Positions 14,334-20,765 of a stretch of 26,740 nt of DNA are shown one piece after another. Every line of letters starts with the position of its first letter. Within the stretch, counting starts at the first letter, position 1. Below the pieces are notes generated by a model. The model was not told where the DNA came from. It was given only the letters and a program-made list of their open reading frames with translations, and made no database searches. Position numbers and translations under genes: made by a program. The stretch comes from an uncultured Oscillibacter sp. (lineage in GTDB: Bacteria > Bacillota > Clostridia > Oscillospirales > Oscillospiraceae): positions 1 through 26,740 of the forward strand of contig CAAGJQ010000133.1 of the NCBI GenBank assembly GCA_900770295.1, in the 5' to 3' direction.

Positions 14334-15752
14334 ATGGAACAGCTTTCTGACAACTACATGGACAATGTGCGCCGGTTCGACGAGGTGCTGGGGGTGGGGC
14401 GCAGCTGCGATCTGGTCAGCCGGGACTATGTCATCGGCGGGCGGCGGGCCCGGCTGTGGGTCATCGACGGCTACGGCAAGGACGCCACCCTGGAGCGGAT
14501 GGGGGCCTTCTGGCTGTCCCTGACCGCGGCGGACGTGGAGCCGCTGACGGAGATGCAGGCCTTTGCCGACCGGTATATCACCTTCTCGGAGACCAACGTC
14601 AGCTTCGACGTGGACGATATCGTGACCTCGGTGCTGCTGGGCAAGTCGCTGCTGCTGGTGGAGGGCCTGCCCGGCGGGGCGCTGATGGACTGCAAGGAGT
14701 ACCCCGCCCGCAGCGTGGGGGAGCCGCTGGACGGCAAGGTCCTCCGTGGCTCCCACGACGGCTTCATCGAGGCGGTGGTGCCCAACATGGCCCTGCTGCG
14801 CCGCCGCATCCGGGACCCCCACCTGACCATGGAGGGCCACAAGGTGGGCACCCGCTCCCGTACCGACGCGGTGCTGTGCTACCTGGACGATAAAGTGGAC
14901 CGGGAGCTGCTGGCGGAGGTCCGGGAGAAGCTGGCGGGCATCGACGTCAAGTCCCTGACCATGGCCCAGGAGAGCGTGGCGGAGGCCATCCGGCCGAAAC
15001 AGTGGTACAACCCCTTCCCCAAGGTCCGCTACACGGAGCGGCCGGACACCGCCGCCGCCAGCGTCCTGGAGGGGAACATCGTCCTGATGGTGGACAACTC
15101 CCCCTCGGTGATGATCCTGCCCACCACCTTTTTTGACTTTACACAGGAGGCCAACGAGTACTACTTCCCGCCCCTTGTCGGCACCTACCTCCGGCTGCTG
15201 CGGATCATCGTGTTTCTGATCTCCATGTTCATCACCCCGGCCTGGTACCTGATGGTCAGTGAGCCGGGACGGCTGCCGGAGTGGCTGGAGTTTCTGTCCT
15301 CGCCGGAGCCGGCGTCGTTGGGCCTTCTCTGGCAGCTGCTGGTGGTGGAGTTCCTCATCGACGTGCTGAAGCTGGCATCGCTGAACACGCCGGACTCCCT
15401 GTCCAACTCCTTCTCCATGCTGGGGGCGTTGATTCTGGGCGACTTCGCCGTCCAGGCGGGCTGGCTGGGGCCGGAGGTGCTGGTGTATATGGCCTTCGTG
15501 TCCGTGGCGGGCTTCGCCCAGCCCAGCTATGAGATGGGCTACGCCTTCAAGCTGCTGCGGGTGGCGCTGCTGCTGGTGACGGCGGTGTTCGACGTATGGG
15601 GCTTTGTCCTGGGCGTCGTGGGCATCCTGGTGCTGCTGGCCACCACGAAGCCGCTGGTGGGGAAGGGCTATCTCTACCCGCTGATCCCCTTCAACGGCAA
15701 GGCCCTGCGGCGGCTTTTGTTCCGGGAGCCCATCAGCCGGGACAACACGTGA
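14334..15752 (+). CDS. GerA-family spore germination protein, SpoVAF-like
   Basis: 472 residues. An N-terminal soluble region of about 270 residues contains the family blocks DIVTSVLLGKSLLLVEG, DCKEYPARSVGEPLDGKVLRGSHDGFIEAVVPN and MALLRRRIRDP. A membrane domain of four to five helices follows, with the NEYYFPPLVGTYLRLLRII and VEFLIDVLKLASLNTP segments. The beginning (FDEVLGVGRSCDLVSRDYVI) resembles SpoVAF more than the nutrient-receptor A subunits, and no B or C receptor genes adjoin it. It should sit in the spore inner membrane and modulate germination or dipicolinate release. GGAGGTGG precedes the ATG. The promoter is forespore-type. Confidence 0.92.
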   Translation: MEQLSDNYMDNVRRFDEVLGVGRSCDLVSRDYVIGGRRARLWVIDGYGKDATLERMGAFWLSLTAADVEPLTEMQAFADRYITFSETNVSFDVDDIVTSVLLGKSLLLVEGLPGGALMDCKEYPARSVGEPLDGKVLRGSHDGFIEAVVPNMALLRRRIRDPHLTMEGHKVGTRSRTDAVLCYLDDKVDRELLAEVREKLAGIDVKSLTMAQESVAEAIRPKQWYNPFPKVRYTERPDTAAASVLEGNIVLMVDNSPSVMILPTTFFDFTQEANEYYFPPLVGTYLRLLRIIVFLISMFITPAWYLMVSEPGRLPEWLEFLSSPEPASLGLLWQLLVVEFLIDVLKLASLNTPDSLSNSFSMLGALILGDFAVQAGWLGPEVLVYMAFVSVAGFAQPSYEMGYAFKLLRVALLLVTAVFDVWGFVLGVVGILVLLATTKPLVGKGYLYPLIPFNGKALRRLLFREPISRDNT

Positions 15753-15788
15753 AAAAACAGGGACCCGCACCAGCGGGTCCCTGTTTTT
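15753..15788. terminator. Bidirectional terminator between the germination gene and the ferredoxin
   Basis: Perfect 16-bp stem: AAAAACAGGGACCCGC (15753-15768), loop ACCA, complement (15773-15788). The A/T ends give a T-run on both strands. It touches the stop codon of both convergent genes. Confidence 0.93.
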
Positions 15789-15970
15789 CAGTCCTCAATG
15801 CTAATCGCGCTGACGGGACAGCCGTCCCGGGCCTCCTGGGCCGTGTCCAGCAGCTCCGCCGGGACCTCGCCGCCGTGGGCGAAGCCGTCGTCGCCCATGG
15901 AGAAGACCTCCGGGCAGGTGCCGGCGCACAGGCCGCAGCCGATGCAGGCTTCATTGACAGTTGCTTTCAT
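15788..15970 (-). CDS. 4Fe-4S ferredoxin
   Basis: 60 residues. Cys9-x2-Cys12-x2-Cys15 with Cys51-Pro form one 4Fe-4S cluster; Cys19-Pro is an extra Cys where a second cluster would begin in two-cluster ferredoxins, but the partner motif is missing. The acidic C-terminus is usual. Low-potential electron carrier. It lies 15 bases after the larger Fe-S gene in the same direction, so they are probably co-transcribed. GGAGG is eight bases before the ATG. Confidence 0.95.
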   Translation of the reverse strand: MKATVNEACIGCGLCAGTCPEVFSMGDDGFAHGGEVPAELLDTAQEARDGCPVSAISIED

Positions 15971-15985
15971 GATGGATTCCTCCGA

Positions 15986-16693
15986 TTATTCGATGATATT
16001 TCCATCCCGGCCCAGTGTCACCACCTGCCAGGGGATGAACTTGCCGCTCTGCCGCAGGGCGGTCTCCACGGCCCGCTGGAGCCCGCCGCAGCAGGGGACC
16101 TCCATGCGGACCACCGTGACCTCCCGGATATCGTTGCGGCGGAGAATCTCCGTCAGCTTTTCCGCGTAGTCCCCCTCGTCCAGCTTGGGGCAGCCGATCA
16201 TGGTGACGCGGCCCCGCATGAAGCGCTCGTGAAAGTCCGCCCGGGAAAAGGCGGTGCAGTCCGCCGCCACCAGCAGCCTGGCACCGTCGTAGAAGGGCGC
16301 CTCGATGGGCAGCAGCCTGATCTGGACGGGCCACTGGGCCAGGCGGGAGATGGGACCTCCGGCGGCGGGGGCGGCGGGAGCATCGTCATGCCGCAGGGCC
16401 TGACTCATGCTCCCCGGACAGCCGCTGCGGGTCACAGGGGCGGAATTTTTCAGCGCCGCCGCCTTTTTTGCCAGCACGGCGGCCTCATCGTAGGCGGCCG
16501 CCTCCCGCTCCACGAAGGTGATGGCCCCGGTGGGGCAGGTGGGCAGGCAGTCGCCCAGGCCGTCGCAGTAGTCGTCCCGCAGGAGGACGGCCTTGCCGTT
16601 CTCCATGCCGATGGCGCCCTCGTGGCAGGCGGCGGCACAGGCGCCGCAGCCGTTGCATTTTTCCTGATCGATCTCAATGATTCTCCGAACCAT
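15986..16693 (-). CDS. 4Fe-4S protein with Cys-rich C-terminal domain
   Basis: 235 residues from the ATG at 16693 (GGAG seven bases upstream); the longer open frame upstream is antisense of the regulator. The N-terminus binds one cluster through Cys13, 16, 19 and 23 (CNGCGACAAAC). A second, irregular site is Cys43-x5-Cys49-x3-Cys53-Pro within YCDGLGDCLPTCPTGAI, which lacks the standard CxxC spacing. The rest (about 110-235) has isolated conserved-looking Cys in AADCTAF, IGCPKLD and PCCGGLQ, suggesting a further metal or redox site. Comparable proteins occur in anaerobes beside Crp/Fnr regulators. Function unknown; a redox partner role with the ferredoxin is inferred. Confidence 0.85.
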   Translation of the reverse strand: MVRRIIEIDQEKCNGCGACAAACHEGAIGMENGKAVLLRDDYCDGLGDCLPTCPTGAITFVEREAAAYDEAAVLAKKAAALKNSAPVTRSGCPGSMSQALRHDDAPAAPAAGGPISRLAQWPVQIRLLPIEAPFYDGARLLVAADCTAFSRADFHERFMRGRVTMIGCPKLDEGDYAEKLTEILRRNDIREVTVVRMEVPCCGGLQRAVETALRQSGKFIPWQVVTLGRDGNIIE

Positions 16694-16716
16694 AGTATGT
16701 CTCCTTTTTTCTGTTT

Positions 16717-16728
16717 CAAAACGGTTTG
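16717..16728. promoter_or_regulatory. Possible Crp/Fnr-type operator in the divergent gap
   Basis: CAAAACGGTTTG is a near-perfect dyad (10 of 12 positions) lying between the Fe-S gene start and the regulator promoter, upstream of its -35. Spacing differs from classical FNR sites, so this is tentative. Confidence 0.35.
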
Positions 16729-16731
16729 GGA

Positions 16732-16760
16732 TTGCTTTGCTGGGAATAGTATCGTACAAT
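16732..16760 (+). promoter_or_regulatory. Promoter of the Crp/Fnr-family regulator gene
   Basis: TTGCTT (16732-16737), 17-base spacer, TACAAT (16755-16760), 46 bases before the ATG at 16807. Confidence 0.55.
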
Positions 16761-16806
16761 GGTACAGAAAAGTCTGTTGTTTTTCCAACGAACGGAGGAA
16801 ACCCTG

Positions 16807-17460
16807 ATGGAAATTTCCCCTTGCATGACCAGCTCACCCCTGTTCCGGGACATTTCCCCGGCGGACCTGGCATCGCTGCTGGACTGTCTGGACGCCCGGG
16901 AGCGGGCGTATGAAAAAGGCACGTGGCTGCTCCGGCGGGGAGAGCGGACGGACCGGCTGGGGCTGGTGCTGTCCGGGACGGTCCACATCCTCCGGGAGGA
17001 TTTCTGGGGCAGCCGCAGCATTGTGGGTCTGGCGGGGCCGGGGGAGATCTTCGCGGAGTCCTACGCCCTGGCCGGGGAGCCGTTGGAGGTGTCCGTGCTG
17101 GCCGCGTCGGACGCGCGGGTGCTGTTTTTGCGGGTGGAGACGGCGCTGGCGGGCCGCGGGCAGCTGACGCGGAACCTGACGGCGCTGCTGGCGGAGAAAA
17201 ATCTGACCCTGACCCGGAAGATGCGCCACATGGCCCGGCGGACCACCCGGGAGAAGCTGCTGAGCTACCTGTCCGCCCAGGCGCTGCGCTCCGGGGGACC
17301 GGAGTTCGACATCCCCATGGACCGCCAGCAGCTGGCGGACTATCTGGCGGTGGACCGCAGCGCCATGTCCGCCGCGTTGGGGAAACTCCGGGACGAGGGC
17401 GTCCTGGAATTCCGGAAAAACCATTTTCGCCTGCTGGACCCCGGAGAGCAGGACCTTTGA
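16807..17460 (+). CDS. Crp/Fnr-family transcriptional regulator
   Basis: 217 residues from the ATG at 16807 (GGAGG eight bases upstream; the earlier ATG at 16759 overlaps the promoter). A cyclic-nucleotide-binding-like beta-barrel (about 10-115) includes LLRRGERTDRLGLVLSGTVHIL and AGPGEIFAESYAL. A long dimer helix with MRHMARRTTREKLLSYLSAQA leads to the winged helix, MDRQQLADYLAVDRSAMSAALGKLRDEGVL. Only two Cys lie in the N-terminal part (6 and 27), so an FNR-type Fe-S cluster is unlikely; it may bind another effector. It is divergent from the Fe-S genes and immediately upstream of the FliB-family gene, so both are candidate targets. Confidence 0.92.
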   Translation: MEISPCMTSSPLFRDISPADLASLLDCLDARERAYEKGTWLLRRGERTDRLGLVLSGTVHILREDFWGSRSIVGLAGPGEIFAESYALAGEPLEVSVLAASDARVLFLRVETALAGRGQLTRNLTALLAEKNLTLTRKMRHMARRTTREKLLSYLSAQALRSGGPEFDIPMDRQQLADYLAVDRSAMSAALGKLRDEGVLEFRKNHFRLLDPGEQDL

Positions 17461-17474
17461 GAGGAGACGCCGCC

Positions 17475-18488
17475 ATGCTGATTCGTGTGCCGGATTATTT
17501 TGAGGAGTTTCACTGCCTGGCGGGGGCCTGCCCCCACAGCTGCTGCATCGGCTGGGAGGTGGTGGTGGATGACGGCACCGCCGCCCGCTACCGGGAGGTC
17601 CCCGGCCCCCTGGGGGAAAAGCTGCGCGCTGCCCTGCGGCAGGACGGAGAGGGGGATCTCTGCTTCCCCCTGGACGGCGGCCGCTGCCCCTTTCTGGACG
17701 GCGAAAATCTCTGCGAGATCCACCGCCAGCTGGGAGAGGAGGCCACCAGCGTCACCTGCCGGGAGCACCCCCGGTTTACCGAGGACTACGGCCCCTTCCG
17801 GGAGATCACCCTGTCCGCCTCCTGCCCGAAGGTCAATGACCTGCTGCTGGGCAGCGGGGCGCCGCTGACCTTCCACACCATGGAGACGCCGGAGCCGGAG
17901 GAGGAAGGGGACCCCTGGCTCTCGGACCTGGTGCCCCTGCGGGACCATATGATAGAAGTGCTCCGGGACCGCGCCCTGCCCCTGCGGCAGCGTCTGGGGA
18001 GATTTCTGGACCTAGCCGCCCGGGCCCAGGCGCTGCTGGACGAGGATGAGACAGCGGGCCTGCCGGCGCTGGAGGCCGGGGAGCCGGAAGCGCCTGCCCC
18101 CGGGGAGGACGCGGGCCTGTTTCCGGACGCCCTGCGGCTGCTGGGGACGCTGGAGATTCTGGAACCGGACTGGGCGGAGGTCCTGAGACGGGCCGAGAGT
18201 GTCCCCGGGGCGGCGGCGCCGGAGACGGCGCTGGAGCGGATCGCCGTCTACTTCGCCTTCCGGTACTTACTCAAGACCGTCAACGACGGGGACCTGCTGT
18301 CCCGGGCGCAGCTGTGCGTGTTCGCGGTGCTGGTAATTGAGCGGCTGTCGGCGGTCTGCGGCCTTCCGGAGGCCCTGCGCCGGTTCAGCCGGGAGATCGA
18401 ACACAACGAGGACAATGTGGACGCGCTGCTGGACGCCTTCCGGTTCACCTTCCCCCAGGAGGACTTTCTGGCGGAGCTGGCAAAGTGA
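17475..18488 (+). CDS. FliB-family Cys-rich protein (annotated family: flagellin lysine-N-methylase)
   Basis: 337 residues; GAGGAG starts right after the regulator's stop codon and is eight bases from this ATG. The N-terminal metal-binding pattern Cys14-x4-Cys19-Pro-x2-Cys23-Cys24 (CLAGACPHSCCIGW) is followed by Cys in LCFPLDGGRCPFL, NLCEIH, VTCREHPR and SASCPKVN, the arrangement of FliB and of YkgJ-like iron/zinc-binding proteins. The C-terminal half is helical. FliB methylates flagellin in Salmonella, but no flagellar gene is nearby, and the tight coupling to a Crp/Fnr regulator suggests a redox or metal-linked role instead. I would not trust the flagellin name here. Confidence 0.88.
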   Translation: MLIRVPDYFEEFHCLAGACPHSCCIGWEVVVDDGTAARYREVPGPLGEKLRAALRQDGEGDLCFPLDGGRCPFLDGENLCEIHRQLGEEATSVTCREHPRFTEDYGPFREITLSASCPKVNDLLLGSGAPLTFHTMETPEPEEEGDPWLSDLVPLRDHMIEVLRDRALPLRQRLGRFLDLAARAQALLDEDETAGLPALEAGEPEAPAPGEDAGLFPDALRLLGTLEILEPDWAEVLRRAESVPGAAAPETALERIAVYFAFRYLLKTVNDGDLLSRAQLCVFAVLVIERLSAVCGLPEALRRFSREIEHNEDNVDALLDAFRFTFPQEDFLAELAK

Positions 18489-18588
18489 TAGAACAGCTGA
18501 AAGTGTCTCTGATAGAAGGACAAATGTGCATGTTGACGGAAGAAAACGATTTGCGTTTGTGAAAATAGTAAAAATTGCACAGAATCGG

Positions 18589-18617
18589 TTGACAAAAATG
18601 AAAAAGTATTGTACATT
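18589..18617 (+). promoter_or_regulatory. Promoter of the intergenic RNA
   Basis: TTGACA (18589-18594), 17-base spacer, TACATT (18612-18617). It sits in an AT-rich patch with no protein gene downstream for more than 800 bases on this strand. Confidence 0.65.
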
Positions 18618-18623
18618 ATAGAC

Positions 18624-18979
18624 GCAGGAAAGGAGTGAGTCCCATGGGCTAGAAAGCTCGGAGGTTCACAAGACCTGAAGAAAAAACCGTTCGGAATCGA
18701 GTAAGTGTCAACCGCGAGTAACTTTTGGAAGCACCCCCAAAGACGAAACACACTCACTATGATGAGCCACACGAGAACGTTTTGGTAGATACCAGAGCAG
18801 ATATCTGCGTGCAAAGCTGTTTTAAGGATTGGAAGTTCCCAGAGTTTCCCCGATTCCCCCAAACGATTTGTATCCGAACGGCAATCCGTGAAAGTAAGAG
18901 GTACAGACCAATGGACAGTCCGATCAATGAGTGAGCCCCCCATTCGCCGCTGGAGCGAGTGGGGGGATGTTTTTTGCCC
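18624..18979 (+). ncRNA. Structured non-coding RNA candidate, possibly the raiA motif
   Basis: Within the 18489-19447 gap, no frame codes convincingly, yet a promoter (18589) and a terminator hairpin (18936-18978) bracket about 350 bases. The 5' part contains CCCATGGGC, AGGT/ACCT and CCG/CGG short stems, two GAGTAA words (18698 and 18716), and the 7-base AGTGAGT (18634-18640) that pairs exactly with ACTCACT (18752-18758), closing a compact domain of about 125 bases. From memory this layout and the GAGTAAGTGTCAACCGCGAG segment resemble the raiA motif, a widespread ncRNA of Firmicutes and Actinobacteria linked in Clostridium to sporulation and aerotolerance. That identity is unverified; structured RNA is the firmer claim. 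An ATG at 18643 is followed after one codon by TAG, so it is not a gene. Confidence 0.6.
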
Positions 18980-19147
18980 CGAACGCAAAGGAGACTGTCC
19001 ATGTTCGCCGCGAGTGCGGCGTACAAGCGTTTTGTCCGAAGGGCAAAACCTTGAAATGGGCGGGCTTCGCCTGCCCATTTGAGTTTGATCCGGGGCCCCC
19101 GCAAAACCCAAAGGTTTTGCGGGGAAACCAGTCCGATCAATGAGTGA
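18916..19147 (+). repeat. 19-bp direct repeats bracketing the terminator segment
   Basis: CAGTCCGATCAATGAGTGA occurs at 18916-18934 and again, identically, at 19129-19147. Between them are the terminator, a hairpin-forming stretch with two GCCC/GGGC arms (about 19057-19077) and CCCCGCAAAACC/GGTTTTGCGGGG (19097-19124). The layout suggests duplication or insertion of a 213-bp unit. Confidence 0.8.
18932..18979 (+). terminator. Intrinsic terminator of the RNA gene, first copy of a 48-bp repeat
   Basis: CCCCCCATTCGC (18936-18947), seven-base loop, GCGAGTGGGGGG (18955-18966), then ATG and six Ts. The 48-bp unit recurs at 19283-19330 with a single change. Confidence 0.85.
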
Positions 19148-19150
19148 TAC

Positions 19151-19269
19151 GATTCTCCCATTAAAATGAGATATTTTAATGGAGCCGCCGCGCTTTGCGC
19201 GTCGGCGCGTCTCATAAGAATCCAACGCGCCGTTGGCGCTATAAAAATAAGACAATTGTCTTATTTTTA
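19151..19269. repeat. Cluster of nested palindromes
   Basis: Perfect or near-perfect dyads follow each other: CCATTAAAAT ... ATTTTAATGG (19158-19182), a GCCGCCGCGC ... GCGCGTCGGC arm pair (about 19184-19206), CCAACG-CG-CGTTGG-like (about 19223-19236), and a 28-bp palindrome centred on CAATTG (19242-19269, arms TAAAAATAAGACAA). No gene is visible. Confidence 0.75.
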
Positions 19270-19282
19270 ATGGATTCTAATA

Positions 19283-19330
19283 TGAGCCCCCCATTCGCCG
19301 CTGGAGCGAGTGGGAGGATGTTTTTTGCCC
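19283..19330 (+). terminator. Second copy of the 48-bp terminator repeat
   Basis: Same unit as 18932-18979 with one G-to-A change in the 3' arm (GTGGGAGG), still followed by ATG and six Ts. It has no obvious gene of its own to terminate. Confidence 0.75.
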
Positions 19331-19374
19331 AAAATGATGCCTGTACCGTGGCGGTTGCTGTCCGCCGGAGAGAT

Positions 19375-19415
19375 AAAAAATGCAGCCGCCCGGACCATTC
19401 GGTCCGGACGGCTGC
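19375..19415 (-). terminator. Intrinsic terminator of gapA
   Basis: Read on the minus strand, a 15-bp stem (19415-19401 with 19396-19382, one G-T wobble) with a four-base loop, followed by T-rich sequence made by the six As at 19375-19380. Confidence 0.9.
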
Positions 19416-19447
19416 TGCACTATAAAACAAACGATCCTGTGGATGGA

Positions 19448-20461
19448 TTATTTGTTGTCCACGGAGCACATGTGGGCAATGAGCTCGACCATCTTGTTGG
19501 AGTAGCCGCACTCGTTGTCGTACCAGGAGACCACCTTCACGAAGGTGTCGGTCAGAGCGATACCGGCCTTCTTGTCGAAGATGGAGGTGCGGGGATCGCC
19601 CAGGAAGTCGCTGGAGACCACGTCCTCGTCGGTGTAGCCCAGAACGCCCTTCAGCTCGCCCTCGGAGGCGGCCTTCATGGCCTTGCAGATGTCCTCATAG
19701 GAGGCGGGCTTCGCCAGCTTGGCGGTCAGGTCCACCACGGAGACGTCCAGGGTGGGGACGCGCATGGACATGCCGGTCAGCTTGCCGTTCAGCTCGGGAA
19801 TGACCTTGCCCACGGCCTTGGCGGCGCCGGTGGAGGAGGGGATGATGTTGCCGGTAGCGGCACGGCCGCCGCGCCAATCCTTCAGGGAAGCGCCGTCCAG
19901 CAGCTTCTGGGTGGGAGTGACGGAGTGCACGGTGGTCATCAGACCCTCGACGATGCCGAAGTTGTCGTTCAGGACCTTGGCGATGGGGGCCAGGCAGTTG
20001 GTGGTGCAGGAGGCGTTGGACACAAAGGTCATGTCAGAGGTGTACTTGTTGTGGTTGACGCCCATGACGAACATCGGGGTGTCGTCCTTGGAGGGGGCGC
20101 CCATGACAACGTGCTTGGCGCCGGCGTCGATGTGGCCCTGGCACAGGTCCTTGGTCAGGTGCTTGCCGGTGCACTCGCAGATATACTCAGCGCCGACGGA
20201 GGCCCAGGGAATGTCCTTGACATCCATGGCGGTGAAGACGGGATACTTCTTGCCGTTGACAACCAGAGCGCCGTCCTCGGAGGAGACCTCACCGGGGAAC
20301 TTGCCGTGGACGCTGTCATATTTCAGCATGTAGGCCATATACTCGGGGTTCATGAAGGGGTCGTTCAGGCCGACGACCTCAACATCGTCATGAGCCAGAG
20401 CAGCGCGGAAGACGAGGCGGCCGATACGGCCGAAACCGTTGATACCAATCTTGGCTTTCAT
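19448..20461 (-). CDS. gapA: Glyceraldehyde-3-phosphate dehydrogenase, phosphorylating
   Basis: 337 residues. NAD-binding start KIGINGFGRIGRLVFRA, with Asp34 in LNDPF, as in NAD-dependent enzymes. Catalytic Cys152 is in SNASCTTNCLAP and His179 in TTVHSVTPTQ. The substrate loop WRGGRAATGNIIPSSTGAAKAVG and the closing WYDNECGYSNKMVEL are complete. It oxidises glyceraldehyde 3-phosphate to 1,3-bisphosphoglycerate in glycolysis. AAGGAG lies nine to ten bases before the ATG. Codon use is strongly biased toward a few codons, as expected of a highly expressed gene. Monocistronic, with the promoter in the shared gap with the LacI-family gene. Confidence 0.98.
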   Translation of the reverse strand: MKAKIGINGFGRIGRLVFRAALAHDDVEVVGLNDPFMNPEYMAYMLKYDSVHGKFPGEVSSEDGALVVNGKKYPVFTAMDVKDIPWASVGAEYICECTGKHLTKDLCQGHIDAGAKHVVMGAPSKDDTPMFVMGVNHNKYTSDMTFVSNASCTTNCLAPIAKVLNDNFGIVEGLMTTVHSVTPTQKLLDGASLKDWRGGRAATGNIIPSSTGAAKAVGKVIPELNGKLTGMSMRVPTLDVSVVDLTAKLAKPASYEDICKAMKAASEGELKGVLGYTDEDVVSSDFLGDPRTSIFDKKAGIALTDTFVKVVSWYDNECGYSNKMVELIAHMCSVDNK

Positions 20462-20518
20462 AGTAAAAAACTCCTTTCAAAGTTGAACACAGAGGGATGT
20501 ATAGCCAAAAACGATTGC

Positions 20519-20530
20519 GTAAACGTTTTG
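20519..20530. promoter_or_regulatory. LacI/CcpA-type operator downstream of the gapA promoter
   Basis: GTAAACGTTTTG resembles the LacI-family half-site arrangement and catabolite-response consensus (TGTAAACGTTTACA-like). It lies about 20 bases downstream of the gapA -10, where a bound repressor would block elongation or initiation. Confidence 0.6.
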
Positions 20531-20550
20531 GTTAATCGATTTTCACGAGT

Positions 20551-20579
20551 ATACTATCACATAGACAACTTTTTGGCAA
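20551..20579 (-). promoter_or_regulatory. Promoter of gapA
   Basis: Minus strand TTGCCA (20579-20574), 17-base spacer, TAGTAT (20556-20551), about 90 bases before the start codon. The rest of the 20462-20765 gap is markedly AT-rich. Just upstream of the -35, TTGT-N11-ACAA (20580-20598) loosely resembles a Rex site but is one base too long. Confidence 0.6.
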
Positions 20580-20677
20580 TTGTCATTTCAAATAACAATC
20601 GAATTTTTAAGTTGTGGATTTTTGATAATAAATTGGCAATATTCACAGAAGTTTGACGAAAAGTGGGAGAAAGACTC

Positions 20678-20707
20678 TTGACGAATGCAAAGGCGTTGCC
20701 CTATACT
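20678..20707 (+). promoter_or_regulatory. Promoter of the LacI-family gene
   Basis: TTGACG (20678-20683), 18-base spacer, TATACT (20702-20707), 58 bases before the ATG at 20766. Confidence 0.65.
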
Positions 20708-20741
20708 GTCTCTAGGCTAATTGATTACGTAAAATGATCCG

Positions 20742-20755
20742 CTTTTGCGCAAAAG
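20742..20755. promoter_or_regulatory. Perfect 14-bp palindrome at the LacI-family gene start
   Basis: CTTTTGCGCAAAAG, directly over the ribosome-site region of the regulator gene. It is a plausible autoregulatory operator. Confidence 0.55.
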
Positions 20756-20765
20756 GGTGAACAGT

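Noticed and set aside
14151..15770. A minus-strand open frame that extends the TIM-barrel gene upstream to about 800 residues
   Set aside because: The extension is the antisense of the germination gene, is low-complexity in His, Gln and Gly, and the real start at 14150 has a ribosome site and promoter.
16694..17476. N-terminal extension of the 235-residue Fe-S protein
   Set aside because: It is antisense of the Crp/Fnr gene with Pro/Arg-rich nonsense composition; the ATG at 16693 has a proper ribosome site and family-like start.
18643..18651. ATG-GGC-TAG mini-frame after an AGGAG in the RNA candidate
   Set aside because: Two codons only. The AGGAG and AGTGAGT are better explained as RNA structure; readthrough of TAG as pyrrolysine or selenocysteine has no support.
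18916..19147. CRISPR array
   Set aside because: There are only two repeats of 19 bp with a 194-bp interval, no regular spacers and no cas genes.
18248..19255. Minus-strand open frame of 335 residues through the RNA/palindrome region
   Set aside because: It runs through terminators, palindromes and antisense of the FliB-family gene, with no start signal and no recognisable domain.
20580..20598. Rex operator before gapA
   Set aside because: The TTGT-N11-ACAA dyad is 19 bases, one longer than the usual site, with weak inner matches; kept only as a remark.
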